Source: an uncultured Bacilli bacterium
Lineage (GTDB): Bacteria > Bacillota_I > Bacilli_A > RF39 > UBA660
Assembly (NCBI GenBank): GCA_947632685.1
Contig: CANRQD010000019.1
Coordinates: 1-15,768 of the forward strand
DNA: 15,768 nucleotides
Direction of reading: 5' to 3'
Shown: piece by piece, positions 1 to 7,142 of the stretch
Numbering within the stretch: the stretch's first letter is position 1
Layout: each line of letters starts with the position of its first letter
Notes under the pieces: generated by a model
What the model saw: only the letters and a program-made list of their open reading frames with translations
Told to the model about the DNA's origin: nothing
Databases searched by the model: none
Translations under genes and position numbers: made by a program

Positions 1-104
1 CTTGTATTTACTTACCAAAATAGTCATTTCTTCTATTTTTGGATTTAACCGATACCTCCATGTCCAGCATCAACAATAACCCCTTTGATTGCTTTACCAT
101 TCAT
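1..104 (-). pseudogene. N-acetylmuramoyl-L-alanine amidase (Amidase_3), 5' part, frame-broken and cut by window edge
   Basis: Reading from an ATG at 104-102, preceded by a good AGAGGTG ribosome site, the peptide is 19 residues long and ends with VIVDAGHGGIG before a TAA at 47-45. The VIVDAGHGG stretch is the N-terminal strand and first zinc-histidine motif of Amidase_3 (LytC/CwlD) cell-wall amidases. In the frame one base over, translation stays open from 54 to the window edge (YRLNPKIEEMTILVSKYK), and EEMTILVSKY resembles the EKDxTLxISKY helix that normally follows about ten residues after GHGG. The apparent frame change plus a shortened linker suggests a small deletion or a degraded gene, though a sequencing or assembly error cannot be excluded. 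No signal peptide precedes the domain. The rest lies outside the window, so the state of the gene is uncertain. Confidence 0.5.
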
Positions 105-132
105 CTTTTTCACCTCTAATATAGATTATGAT

Positions 133-138
133 ATTATA
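133..138 (-). promoter_or_regulatory. -10 box for the amidase-like gene
   Basis: A perfect TATAAT (minus strand) lies 28 bases upstream of the amidase ATG, between the terminator of the upstream SDR gene and the AGAGGTG ribosome site. No convincing -35 hexamer is visible, so this is a tentative call. Confidence 0.35.
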
Positions 139-152
139 GGCATTTGGTGATG

Positions 153-182
153 AAAAAAGATAAGTTTTACAAACCTATCTTT
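153..182 (-). terminator. Rho-independent terminator of the redox cluster
   Basis: Bases 156-162 (AAAGATA) pair with 176-182 (TATCTTT), and 164-167 (GTTT) pair with 171-174 (AAAC) around a 3-base loop, with one A/C mismatch. On the minus strand the stem is followed by a run of six T, just after the SDR stop codon. It separates the copA-gpx-trxB-SDR cluster from the amidase gene. Confidence 0.75.
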
Positions 183-210
183 AAATTTTCCCAATCATTT
201 AATACAATCC

Positions 211-954
211 TTAATTTCTTGCTGCTCCATCAACTTGTAAAATTACACCTGTTATATAACTTGCCATATCACTTGCTAAAAACAAAAATGCATTTGCAAT
301 ATCTCTTGGCATACCAATTCTACCTAAAGGAATTGTATTTATCAATGGTTTTATCATATCTTCTTTAAGTGATGCTACCATATCTGTTTTAATCACACCT
401 GGAGCAACTGCATTTACTCTAATATTAAATGGTGCCAACTCACGAGCTAGCGATTTAGTTATTCCATTTACTGCAAATTTAGAAGCAGGATAACCAACTC
501 CTGAAGGTTGACCATATATACTAACCATAGAACTTGTATTTAAAATAACTCCTTCTTTTTGTTCTTTCATATAAGGCACTACAGCTTTAACCATATTAAA
601 AATAGCATTAACATTTAAATTCATTATATTTACAAAATCTTCACTTGTTGTATCTTCTATTTTTTTATTTGCCGATATACCAGCATTATTTATAAGAATG
701 TCAATTTTACCATAGTTAGATATAATTTCTTTTATAGTTTTTTCTATCTCATCATAATTATTTAAATTAGGATAATATCCTTCAACTTGCTTTCCTTCTT
801 TTGATAGTTCATCTATAGCTTTAAAAACAGTTTCTTCTCTAGAACCAAACAATATAACCTTTGCATTGTGTTCACTAAATATTCTAACTGTTTCTAATCC
901 AATTCCCCTTGTGCCTCCTGTAATTACAACAATTTTATTTTCAAAATCAAACAT
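211..954 (-). CDS. Short-chain dehydrogenase/reductase, FabG-like (3-oxoacyl-ACP reductase type)
   Basis: A 247-residue classical SDR, the usual length for FabG-type enzymes, cytosolic with no membrane segment. The Rossmann cofactor motif TGGTRGIG is at residues 12-19, NNAG at 89-92, and the catalytic set is N112, S142, Y155 and K159 (YPASK). S38-R39 after the second strand favours NADP(H) over NAD(H). The end IxGVILQVDGA is typical of FabG relatives. The ATG at 954 has AGGTGA upstream. It follows trxB by 35 bases and is the last gene before a terminator. No other fatty-acid synthesis genes are nearby, so it may be a stand-alone SDR acting on another ketone or alcohol, and the substrate cannot be read from sequence. 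The SDR family call is firm; the FabG role is a guess. Confidence 0.9.
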   Translation of the reverse strand: MFDFENKIVVITGGTRGIGLETVRIFSEHNAKVILFGSREETVFKAIDELSKEGKQVEGYYPNLNNYDEIEKTIKEIISNYGKIDILINNAGISANKKIEDTTSEDFVNIMNLNVNAIFNMVKAVVPYMKEQKEGVILNTSSMVSIYGQPSGVGYPASKFAVNGITKSLARELAPFNIRVNAVAPGVIKTDMVASLKEDMIKPLINTIPLGRIGMPRDIANAFLFLASDMASYITGVILQVDGAARN

Positions 955-989
955 TTTTAATCACCTACATTCTCTTAACCTATCACATC

Positions 990-1886
990 TTATAATGTAT
1001 TCATTTCTTTAATGGCAACTGTTGCAGCAATACTACCATCACTTACTGCAGTTGTTAATTGCCTTAAACTCTTAACTCTAGCATCTCCTGCTACATAAAT
1101 ACCTTTAGTTTTAGTATGAACATCATCTGTTGCAATAATATAACCTCTACTATCTAGGTCAACTACATTAGAAAATATTTCATTTTTAGGTTCTTGACCT
1201 ATTGCAATAAATAATCCATCTATTTTTATTAATTGTTCCTGTTCATCTTTATCCTTTATAGTGATACTTTCAAGCTTATTATCACCATTTATAGATGATA
1301 TAGTTGCATTTAAAATAAGTTTTATATTGTCTTTCTTTTTTATTTCATCTAAGTAAACATTTTCCCCTCTAAATTCTTCTCTTCTATGAATTAAATATAC
1401 TTCTTTTGCTATATCTGATAGATATAAGGCATCTTCTAAAGCAGTATTTCCTCCACCATTTATTGCAACTATTTTTTCTTTATAAAAATTGCCATCACAA
1501 GTTGCACAATAAGATACACCTTTTCCTACAAAATCTCTTTCTTTTTCAATATTTAATTTTCTATTTTCAGAACCTGTTGCGATAATTATAGCTTTAGCCT
1601 TATATTCTTCATTATTAGTAACAACTGTTTTATCATCTTTTATACGAAGTACTGTTTCATATTTTATTTCTATTCCTAATTTTTTTACTTGATTGTATAA
1701 GTTGGTTGAGAAATCAAAACCACTAATCTCTTCAACCCCAGGATAATTTTTTATTTTACTAGCATTTACTATTTGTCCGCCATAACTTTTAGCTTCTAAA
1801 ACAAGGACATTTTTATTAGCTCTACCTAAATATAGTGCACTTGTAAGTCCAGCAGGTCCTGCCCCAATAATAATAACATCATACAT
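990..1886 (-). CDS. trxB: Thioredoxin-disulfide reductase
   Basis: A 298-residue FAD/NADPH enzyme that reduces thioredoxin in the cytosol, slightly shorter than most family members. The FAD-binding motif GAGPAG is at 8-13. The redox-active CATC is at 127-130 followed by DGNFYK. The NADPH domain shows GGGNTALEDA from 144 and HRRxxxR at 167-173, and the second FAD motif is GIYVAGDAR at 262-270. All key residues for the low-molecular-weight bacterial class are present. The ATG at 1886 is preceded by AAGGAG, which overlaps the stop codon of the upstream peroxidase gene, and the gap is only 11 bases, so the two are likely co-translated. No thioredoxin gene lies in the window. Together with the neighbouring peroxidase it forms a likely NADPH-thioredoxin-peroxidase chain. 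Confidence 0.95.
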   Translation of the reverse strand: MYDVIIIGAGPAGLTSALYLGRANKNVLVLEAKSYGGQIVNASKIKNYPGVEEISGFDFSTNLYNQVKKLGIEIKYETVLRIKDDKTVVTNNEEYKAKAIIIATGSENRKLNIEKERDFVGKGVSYCATCDGNFYKEKIVAINGGGNTALEDALYLSDIAKEVYLIHRREEFRGENVYLDEIKKKDNIKLILNATISSINGDNKLESITIKDKDEQEQLIKIDGLFIAIGQEPKNEIFSNVVDLDSRGYIIATDDVHTKTKGIYVAGDARVKSLRQLTTAVSDGSIAATVAIKEMNTL

Positions 1887-1897
1887 AATAAGACTCC

Positions 1898-2440
1898 TTA
1901 TCCTAATAAATTAATAATATCATGCTCCATACTATTTGGATTTTCAATAGGTGAATATCTAGATACAACTTTACCATTTCTATCAACTAAGAATTTAGTA
2001 AAATTCCATCTTATATCATTTTCCTCTTTAAAAGTTTTACTAATTTTTTCTATAGCTTTCATAGATGTTTTATGTCCTATTCCTTTTATATATTCTTTAG
2101 GAGAATTTTCTTTCAAGTATTTAAATATATCACATGCATTTTCACCATTTACCTCAATTTTCTTTAATTGATCAAAAGAAATGTTATACTTTGCTACACA
2201 AAACTCATGTATTTCATCATCACCACCTGGAGCTTGATGTCCAAATTGGTCACATGGAAAATCTAATATTTCTAAGCCTTTACTATTATATTTTTTATAA
2301 AGATTTTCTAATGCTTCATACTGAGGCGTAAATCCACAACCTGTTGCTGTATTAACAATTAATAATACTTTTCCTTTTAAACTACTTAAATCTAATAATT
2401 CTCCATCTCTTTTTTCTGCTTTTAAATCATAAATATTCAT
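1898..2440 (-). CDS. Glutathione peroxidase family protein, probably thioredoxin-dependent
   Basis: A 180-residue thiol peroxidase of the GPx/BtuE family that reduces hydrogen or lipid peroxides. The peroxidatic cysteine is C35 in TATGCGFTPQY, a Cys form rather than selenocysteine. The rest of the active-site tetrad is Q69 (DQFGHQAPG), W145 and N146 (RWNFTKF). C81 in EFCVAKY sits where 2-Cys, thioredoxin-dependent members keep their resolving cysteine, so reduction by thioredoxin is expected and fits the adjacent trxB. Asp64 replaces the usual Asn in FPCNQF. The ATG at 2440 is chosen because AAAGGA lies 6 bases before it; in-frame TTG (2464) and ATG (2455) codons upstream lack a ribosome site. 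It has its own promoter inside the gap after copA. Confidence 0.93.
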   Translation of the reverse strand: MNIYDLKAEKRDGELLDLSSLKGKVLLIVNTATGCGFTPQYEALENLYKKYNSKGLEILDFPCDQFGHQAPGGDDEIHEFCVAKYNISFDQLKKIEVNGENACDIFKYLKENSPKEYIKGIGHKTSMKAIEKISKTFKEENDIRWNFTKFLVDRNGKVVSRYSPIENPNSMEHDIINLLG

Positions 2441-2459
2441 AATTTTTCCTTTCATTATA

Positions 2460-2474
2460 TACAACTTAATTGTA
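2460..2474. promoter_or_regulatory. 15-bp near-palindrome overlapping the gpx -10 box (candidate operator)
   Basis: TACAACTTAATTGTA reads as a 7-1-7 inverted repeat with 6 of 7 arm positions matching. It includes the -10 hexamer of the gpx promoter, so a bound protein would block transcription. It does not fit the PerR consensus TTATAATNATTATAA or the CopY TACANNTGTA box, so the regulator is unknown. Confidence 0.4.
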
Positions 2475-2496
2475 TGCCTTTATCTTCAAATGTCAA
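2469..2496 (-). promoter_or_regulatory. Promoter of the gpx-trxB-SDR genes
   Basis: On the minus strand a perfect TTGACA (2496-2491), a 16-base spacer and TACAAT (2474-2469) form a sigma-A-type promoter in the 72-base gap between copA and gpx. It is the best -35 in the window and suggests gpx, trxB and the SDR can be expressed independently of copA. Confidence 0.6.
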
Positions 2497-2512
2497 CAAA
2501 ATATATAATATT

Positions 2513-4687
2513 TCACTTTCTTAATCTTAATGCATTAAATACAACACATAAACTTGATAACATCATAGAAAAACTAGCAATCATTGGATTTATTTCTAAA
2601 CCAAATTTCTTAAATAATCCTATTGCAATAGGAATCATCAATATATTATAGAAAAATGCCCAAAATAAGTTCTGTTTTATATTTCTTAATGTTCTTTTTC
2701 CAATAGTTAAAAATTCTAAAATATTATCTATATTATCATTTGTAATAACTACATTAGCTGAATTCATAGCTATATCTGTACTACTTTTAAAACTAATTCC
2801 TATATCAGCAGTAGCAAGCGATGGAGCATCATTTATTCCATCTCCTACCATCATTACTTTATTACCTTTTGACTTTAATTCTTTAATATATTTTGTTTTA
2901 TCAGTTGGTAAACAATTTGAAATAATACTATCTATTCCCAATTCTTTTCCTATAATATTTGAAGTAGTTTGATTATCTCCTGTTAACATAACAACATTAT
3001 AACCATTATTTTTTAAATCTTTTATTGCATTTTTAGATTCTTTTTTAATAATATCTTTTACTCCAACTAAACCAATTATATTTTTATCTTCTACAATATA
3101 AATAATACTATTACCTTTTTTTGATAGGCTATCTTCATCTTTTGTATAATTATTTTCTATATTATCTAGTATTTTACTATTTCCTAAATAATATGTTTTA
3201 TTTTTTATTTTTGCACTAAGTCCCATCCCAGATAATTCTTTATAATTACTTACTTTCATAGTGCTTATTTTAAATTTATTAAATGCTTTAGCTATAGGAT
3301 GAGATGAATTACTTTCAATATTTGCAACGATATTTAATAATTCTTTATCACTATATTTTGAATAGTTATACAATTTATTAACGCTTAATTTTCCATAAGT
3401 TAATGTTCCAGTTTTATCAAATATTATTGTATTTATATGTGAAGCAATTTCTAGTGATTCACTTGATTTTATAACTATTCCACGTTTAGCAGAAGATCCT
3501 ATTGAAGTAACGACTGCTAAAGGGGTTGCTAAACCTAATGCACAAGGACAAGCTACTACTAATACTGTTACCATATGAATAATTGATTCATTTAAAGATG
3601 TGCCTAACAACAAATAAATTATAAATGTTATAACAGCAATTCCTATAATTATAGGAACAAAATAGGAACTAACCTTATCAGCAATTTTAGATATAGGCAT
3701 TTTAGAATTACTAGCTTCTAATACTAAATGTACCATTTCTGATATAGTTGATTTTGGACCAATTTTTTCTGCTTTATACTCAACTATTCCATCATAATTA
3801 ATAGCGCCTGCTACTACTTTATCTTTCTTTTTCTTTCTTACTGGAGTAGCTTCTCCTGTTATAAATGCTTCATCAAAATGAGCACTACCTTTAACTATTT
3901 CACCATCTACTGCAACCTTTCCACCTGGCTTAACTATTAAAATATCTGCTACCCTAACCTCATCTATCGTAAGTTCCCTATAGCCATCTTTTGTTTTTAA
4001 TAAAGCACTTTCTGGTGTAACTTTAACAAGTTCTTTTATTGCGTCTTTTGTTTTTTCTTTACTATTTTTATCAATATATCTACCTAATTTAATAAATAAG
4101 ATAATCATACATACTGATTCAAAATATAAGTTTTCTACTAACATATAATCCCCTAATATAATTAAAATCATATTAATAAAACTATATATAAAACTTACCA
4201 ATACTCCAAGTGATACCAATGTATCCATATTAGGTGCTTTATGTATTATATTTTTAATTCCATTTACTATTATATCTTTGCCATATATTAAATAAGGAAT
4301 AGAAAGTATAAACAAACTAATTGCATAATTAACTGGATAATTTTTCATATCAATAAAAGGTATAACAGGAAAATTTAACATATGGGACATAGAAATATAC
4401 ATAATTAAAAGAATTAATATACTTAAAACAATTAAATATATTTTACTATTATCTTTTCTATTTTCTAATTTTTCATCATATATACCAGCTGATTTATAAC
4501 CTGAATCATTAATATACTTACTAAGTGTTTCAATACTGATATCATCTTCATAATAAATTAGTGCTTGCCCCATTACTAAATTAACTGATGCATCTAATAC
4601 ACCTTTTTGTTTATTTAAATATTTTTCAATATGATTAGAGCAAGCAGAGCAACTCATACCATCTATTTTCAAAATTACTTTTTTCAT
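2513..4687 (-). CDS. copA: Cu(+)-exporting P1B-type ATPase
   Basis: A 724-residue membrane pump that exports cytosolic Cu(+) (or Ag(+)) using ATP. A single N-terminal HMA domain carries the metal-binding GMSCSAC (CxxC) near residues 10-16. The TM-metal-site motif CPC is at 380-382, the phosphorylated DKTGT at 424-428, the phosphatase loop TGE at 278-280, the SHP motif (HP 463-464) for nucleotide binding and GDGIND at 615-620. The last helices carry YN (680-681) and M/S residues in NPMIASFSMMLSS, the signature of the copper (P1B-1) rather than the zinc or cobalt group. The ATG at 4687 is chosen because AGGAG lies 7 bases upstream; a TTG at 4693 would be too close to that site. It ends in TGA. 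No copper chaperone or recognisable CopY/CsoR gene is adjacent. Confidence 0.96.
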   Translation of the reverse strand: MKKVILKIDGMSCSACSNHIEKYLNKQKGVLDASVNLVMGQALIYYEDDISIETLSKYINDSGYKSAGIYDEKLENRKDNSKIYLIVLSILILLIMYISMSHMLNFPVIPFIDMKNYPVNYAISLFILSIPYLIYGKDIIVNGIKNIIHKAPNMDTLVSLGVLVSFIYSFINMILIILGDYMLVENLYFESVCMIILFIKLGRYIDKNSKEKTKDAIKELVKVTPESALLKTKDGYRELTIDEVRVADILIVKPGGKVAVDGEIVKGSAHFDEAFITGEATPVRKKKKDKVVAGAINYDGIVEYKAEKIGPKSTISEMVHLVLEASNSKMPISKIADKVSSYFVPIIIGIAVITFIIYLLLGTSLNESIIHMVTVLVVACPCALGLATPLAVVTSIGSSAKRGIVIKSSESLEIASHINTIIFDKTGTLTYGKLSVNKLYNYSKYSDKELLNIVANIESNSSHPIAKAFNKFKISTMKVSNYKELSGMGLSAKIKNKTYYLGNSKILDNIENNYTKDEDSLSKKGNSIIYIVEDKNIIGLVGVKDIIKKESKNAIKDLKNNGYNVVMLTGDNQTTSNIIGKELGIDSIISNCLPTDKTKYIKELKSKGNKVMMVGDGINDAPSLATADIGISFKSSTDIAMNSANVVITNDNIDNILEFLTIGKRTLRNIKQNLFWAFFYNILMIPIAIGLFKKFGLEINPMIASFSMMLSSLCVVFNALRLRK

Positions 4688-4747
4688 AAACAAGCTCCTA
4701 ACTTAATTTTATTTTTATTATATTATAATACATTTAATTACAATCAT

Positions 4748-4756
4748 ATTATACCA
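4748..4756 (-). promoter_or_regulatory. Extended -10 promoter of copA
   Basis: On the minus strand TGGTATAAT is a perfect extended -10, about 60 bases before the copA ATG. No good -35 at normal spacing is visible, which extended -10 promoters tolerate. I saw no copper-type operator beside it. Confidence 0.5.
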
Positions 4757-4820
4757 AATTTTTATATCAATTTATAGCAATATATTATTATTTTATATTT
4801 ACTAAATTAAATAAAATCTA

Positions 4821-4849
4821 TTGCATATCAACATTTGCTATGATAAAAT
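4821..4849 (+). promoter_or_regulatory. Promoter of the SipW-type surface-protein operon
   Basis: TTGCAT at 4821-4826, a 17-base spacer and TAAAAT at 4844-4849, the latter extended by TGA. A strong AAGGAGG ribosome site (4863-4869) follows, 7 bases before a GTG start. Confidence 0.65.
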
Positions 4850-4876
4850 GAACTTATAATATAAGGAGGAAATAAC

Positions 4877-5437
4877 GTGAGAAATGAAAGTAAAAGAAAT
4901 GGTATTATTATTGGTGCTTTATTAATTACAATTGCACTAATGACAGTTGGTTATGCCGCTTTAGCAACACAATTAACTATATCTGGTACTGCAACAGCAG
5001 GAGATGCAAGCTGGGATATTTCATTTTTGTCAATAAATAAAAACGAAACTTTATCTACTACTGATTCTGTAGAGAATTCTGCACCTACTGCTACTGGTAC
5101 TGCTGCTACATTTGATGTTACTTTACCAAAACCTGGTTCTAAAATTGTATATGATATTGTTGTACAAAATACTGGTACTATTGATGCAACATTTAAACAA
5201 TTAACTGGTATTGATGAATTAAATGCTGCTGCACCTACTGAAATTAAATATTCTGCAGTTAGATTAGATAGTGAAAATGGTAATGTTGTAAATGGTACAG
5301 GAGATTTATTAAATACAACAGGAAAAAATTATTTTAGAGTAACAATTGAATGGCCTGCTAATTTAACTACAACACCAACAGGAAATGTATCAAAAACAGG
5401 TACTATCTATTTAGATTATGAACAAAAAATAGATTAA
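4877..5437 (+). CDS. Secreted TasA/camelysin-like protein with SipW-type signal peptide
   Basis: A 186-residue exported protein. Residues 1-9 are basic, 10-28 hydrophobic, and the segment ALMTVGYAALATQLTISGTATA is the typical SipW-dependent leader of TasA, camelysin and similar surface proteins; cleavage is likely around residues 30-41. The mature part is rich in Thr, Ala, Asn and Gly, has a beta-sandwich look and contains YDIVVQNTGTIDATF near 92-106, a pattern shared with TasA/CalY-type proteins (peptidase family M73 by name, generally not proteases). TasA forms extracellular fibres in Bacillus. No LPXTG sorting motif or second membrane segment is seen. The GTG start is fixed by AAGGAGG 7 bases upstream. 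It is the first gene of a four-gene operon that also encodes a SipW-like peptidase, so it is the likely main substrate. Fibre formation is inference. Confidence 0.75.
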   Translation: MRNESKRNGIIIGALLITIALMTVGYAALATQLTISGTATAGDASWDISFLSINKNETLSTTDSVENSAPTATGTAATFDVTLPKPGSKIVYDIVVQNTGTIDATFKQLTGIDELNAAAPTEIKYSAVRLDSENGNVVNGTGDLLNTTGKNYFRVTIEWPANLTTTPTGNVSKTGTIYLDYEQKID

Positions 5438-5449
5438 TAGGTGAATTAT

Positions 5450-5941
5450 ATGACTAAAAAAAAGAATAAGTTAAATAAATTTGTTATCATTGGAAGTATC
5501 TATTTTATTACATTGCTAACAATAAGTATTACTTATTCTTTTTTTAATACTGATTTATCAATGAAAGCTAAAGTTCAAAAATTAAACGATAAAAATAATT
5601 CTGAATACATATTAGTATCATCAAAAAAAGTTGATGGTGCATATTTATATCACTATATTGTAAACTTTAAATATAATGGCGTAAAAAAAGTACTTGGATG
5701 GAAATATCATATAAAAATACCATACGATACTGAGGTATTAGGTTGCTACAATGCAGAATCTTGTACTGTAAATGGAGAAATATTAACTGTTATAAATGAT
5801 CAAAATAATGGAATTTTAGAACCAAATAATCAAAATGCCGCATTCAGTTTCAAAATAAAAACAAACAAAAAAGATTATGTACCTAAAGAAATAGATATTG
5901 ACTATATAACTGATAATTCAATAACAGGAGAAGTATTATGA
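5450..5941 (+). CDS. Secreted or membrane-anchored protein with CBM2-like domain
   Basis: A 163-residue protein with a lysine-rich start, one hydrophobic segment (about 11-30) ending in ITYSFFNTDLSMKAKV, which resembles a SipW-type leader. The outer part runs VNFKYNGVKKVLGWKYHIKI, a Cys pair (C99 and C105) and GILEPNNQNAAFSFKI; the spacing of tryptophan, hydrophobic strands and the 'N-G-x-I-x-P' stretch recalls the beta-sandwich of family 2 carbohydrate-binding modules. That match is by eye and needs a profile search; no enzyme motif is present. The ATG at 5450 is preferred over the GTG at 5441 because that GTG lies inside the AGGTGA ribosome site. Its TGA stop overlaps the ATG of the peptidase gene (ATGA), so the two are coupled. 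It could be a second peptidase substrate or an anchor for the first protein. Confidence 0.65.
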   Translation: MTKKKNKLNKFVIIGSIYFITLLTISITYSFFNTDLSMKAKVQKLNDKNNSEYILVSSKKVDGAYLYHYIVNFKYNGVKKVLGWKYHIKIPYDTEVLGCYNAESCTVNGEILTVINDQNNGILEPNNQNAAFSFKIKTNKKDYVPKEIDIDYITDNSITGEVL

Positions 5942-7125
5942 AAAATTTTAATATCAAGACTACAATTATATATATATTAATAATTTTATATATTATTTTC
6001 ACTAATATTATAGGCTATAGAGATTTTATTAATACTTTTAATTATATAATCAATCCCTTATTTTGGATAATTATTTTTACAATATCAATTTTTATTAATA
6101 AAGAGCATATTAAAAAAGTAAAACATAAATCTATAAAACTTCAAACAATTTTTATTATAGTAGTTTCATATTTAATAATTTATTTTCTATCAGGTTTATC
6201 TTTAGGTTATACAAGGAATGTATATAATACTTCATTTATTTGTATTATTAAAAATATCTATACCTATGTTTTACCTATAATATTAATAGAATATACCAGA
6301 GCTACTTTAATAAATACTAATAAAAATATGGTTAATTATATCTTTGTTACAATATTATTTATATTTTTAGGTATAAATAATATAGAAGCACTATTAATTA
6401 AGAATCAATACTCAATAATTTTTAAAAATATTTCATCAATTGTATTACCTTCAGTAGCATCAAATATACTTCTTACCTATTTATCTATTACATGTAATTA
6501 CTATGGTAATTTATTTTATAAACTACCACAGTCTATTGCAACAATCACATTACCAATTTTACCAAATCTTAATTGGTACTATACATCAATAATAGGTATT
6601 ATTCTACCTTTAATTATTTATATATTTATAAAAAATATTAATGATAAAATAGATAAGCATAATTCTATAAAAAGATTAAGAAAGGAAAGTATCATTAAAT
6701 TGATATATCCAATAATTCCATTACTAATTTTAATTTGTTTTGTAACAGGTGTATTTAAATATAAGCCTACTGCAATACTATCTAATAGCATGAGGCCTAT
6801 ATATAGTAGAGGTGATGTTGTAGTAACTAAGAAACTAAATGAAAAAGAATTAAATAATTTAGCAAAATATGATATAATCGAATATATACTAAATGGTACA
6901 ATAATTACACATAGAATTATAAATATTGAAGAACATTCAGATGGAACAAAATTATACATAACTAAAGGTGATAATAATAATGCAATTGACAAAAAGAAAG
7001 TTACAGAAAATCAAATTATTGGTAAAGTAGAATTTAGTATTCCAAAAATAGGTTATCCGAGTGTTTATTTAAATGAATTTTTTAATAAAAATAGAAAAGC
7101 CATTGTAGCCACTGGTGATAAATAG
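5938..7125 (+). CDS. SipW-type (S26B) signal peptidase I with long polytopic N-terminal region
   Basis: A 395-residue membrane protein. Residues 278-378 form a type I signal peptidase domain: the nucleophile S284 in SNSMRP, then RGDVVV (291-296), H325 in IITHRI where ordinary bacterial enzymes have Lys, and D345 in KGDNN. Ser with His marks the archaeal/ER-like S26B branch that includes Bacillus SipW, which cleaves TasA-type precursors. Before it lie about eight predicted hydrophobic helices (roughly 8-25, 38-54, 66-88, 97-117, 132-148, 165-183, 213-231, 255-272), far more than the single N-terminal anchor of SipW; I do not recognise this region. There is no C-terminal membrane helix. AGGAGA precedes the ATG, which overlaps the upstream stop. 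Two exported proteins encoded just upstream are its likely substrates. Confidence 0.88.
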   Translation: MKNFNIKTTIIYILIILYIIFTNIIGYRDFINTFNYIINPLFWIIIFTISIFINKEHIKKVKHKSIKLQTIFIIVVSYLIIYFLSGLSLGYTRNVYNTSFICIIKNIYTYVLPIILIEYTRATLINTNKNMVNYIFVTILFIFLGINNIEALLIKNQYSIIFKNISSIVLPSVASNILLTYLSITCNYYGNLFYKLPQSIATITLPILPNLNWYYTSIIGIILPLIIYIFIKNINDKIDKHNSIKRLRKESIIKLIYPIIPLLILICFVTGVFKYKPTAILSNSMRPIYSRGDVVVTKKLNEKELNNLAKYDIIEYILNGTIITHRIINIEEHSDGTKLYITKGDNNNAIDKKKVTENQIIGKVEFSIPKIGYPSVYLNEFFNKNRKAIVATGDK

Positions 7126-7142
7126 AAAGGTTATATTAAGTT

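Noticed and set aside
144..368. Plus-strand open frame over the terminator and the end of the SDR gene
   Set aside because: It crosses the terminator hairpin and reads the complement of conserved SDR codons; no family resemblance.
2134..2331. Open frame on the plus strand inside the peroxidase gene
   Set aside because: His- and Leu-rich translation antisense to conserved GPx motifs, without a ribosome site.
4694..4876. Copper operator (CopY-type TACANNTGTA or CsoR-type palindrome) upstream of copA
   Set aside because: I looked on both strands of the divergent region and found only the promoter elements; no convincing operator is present.
6618..6992. Open frame on the minus strand inside the signal peptidase gene, with a membrane-protein look
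   Set aside because: It is antisense to the catalytic domain of a clearly conserved gene, and the hydrophobicity follows from the complement of polar AT-rich codons. No ribosome site or homology was apparent.
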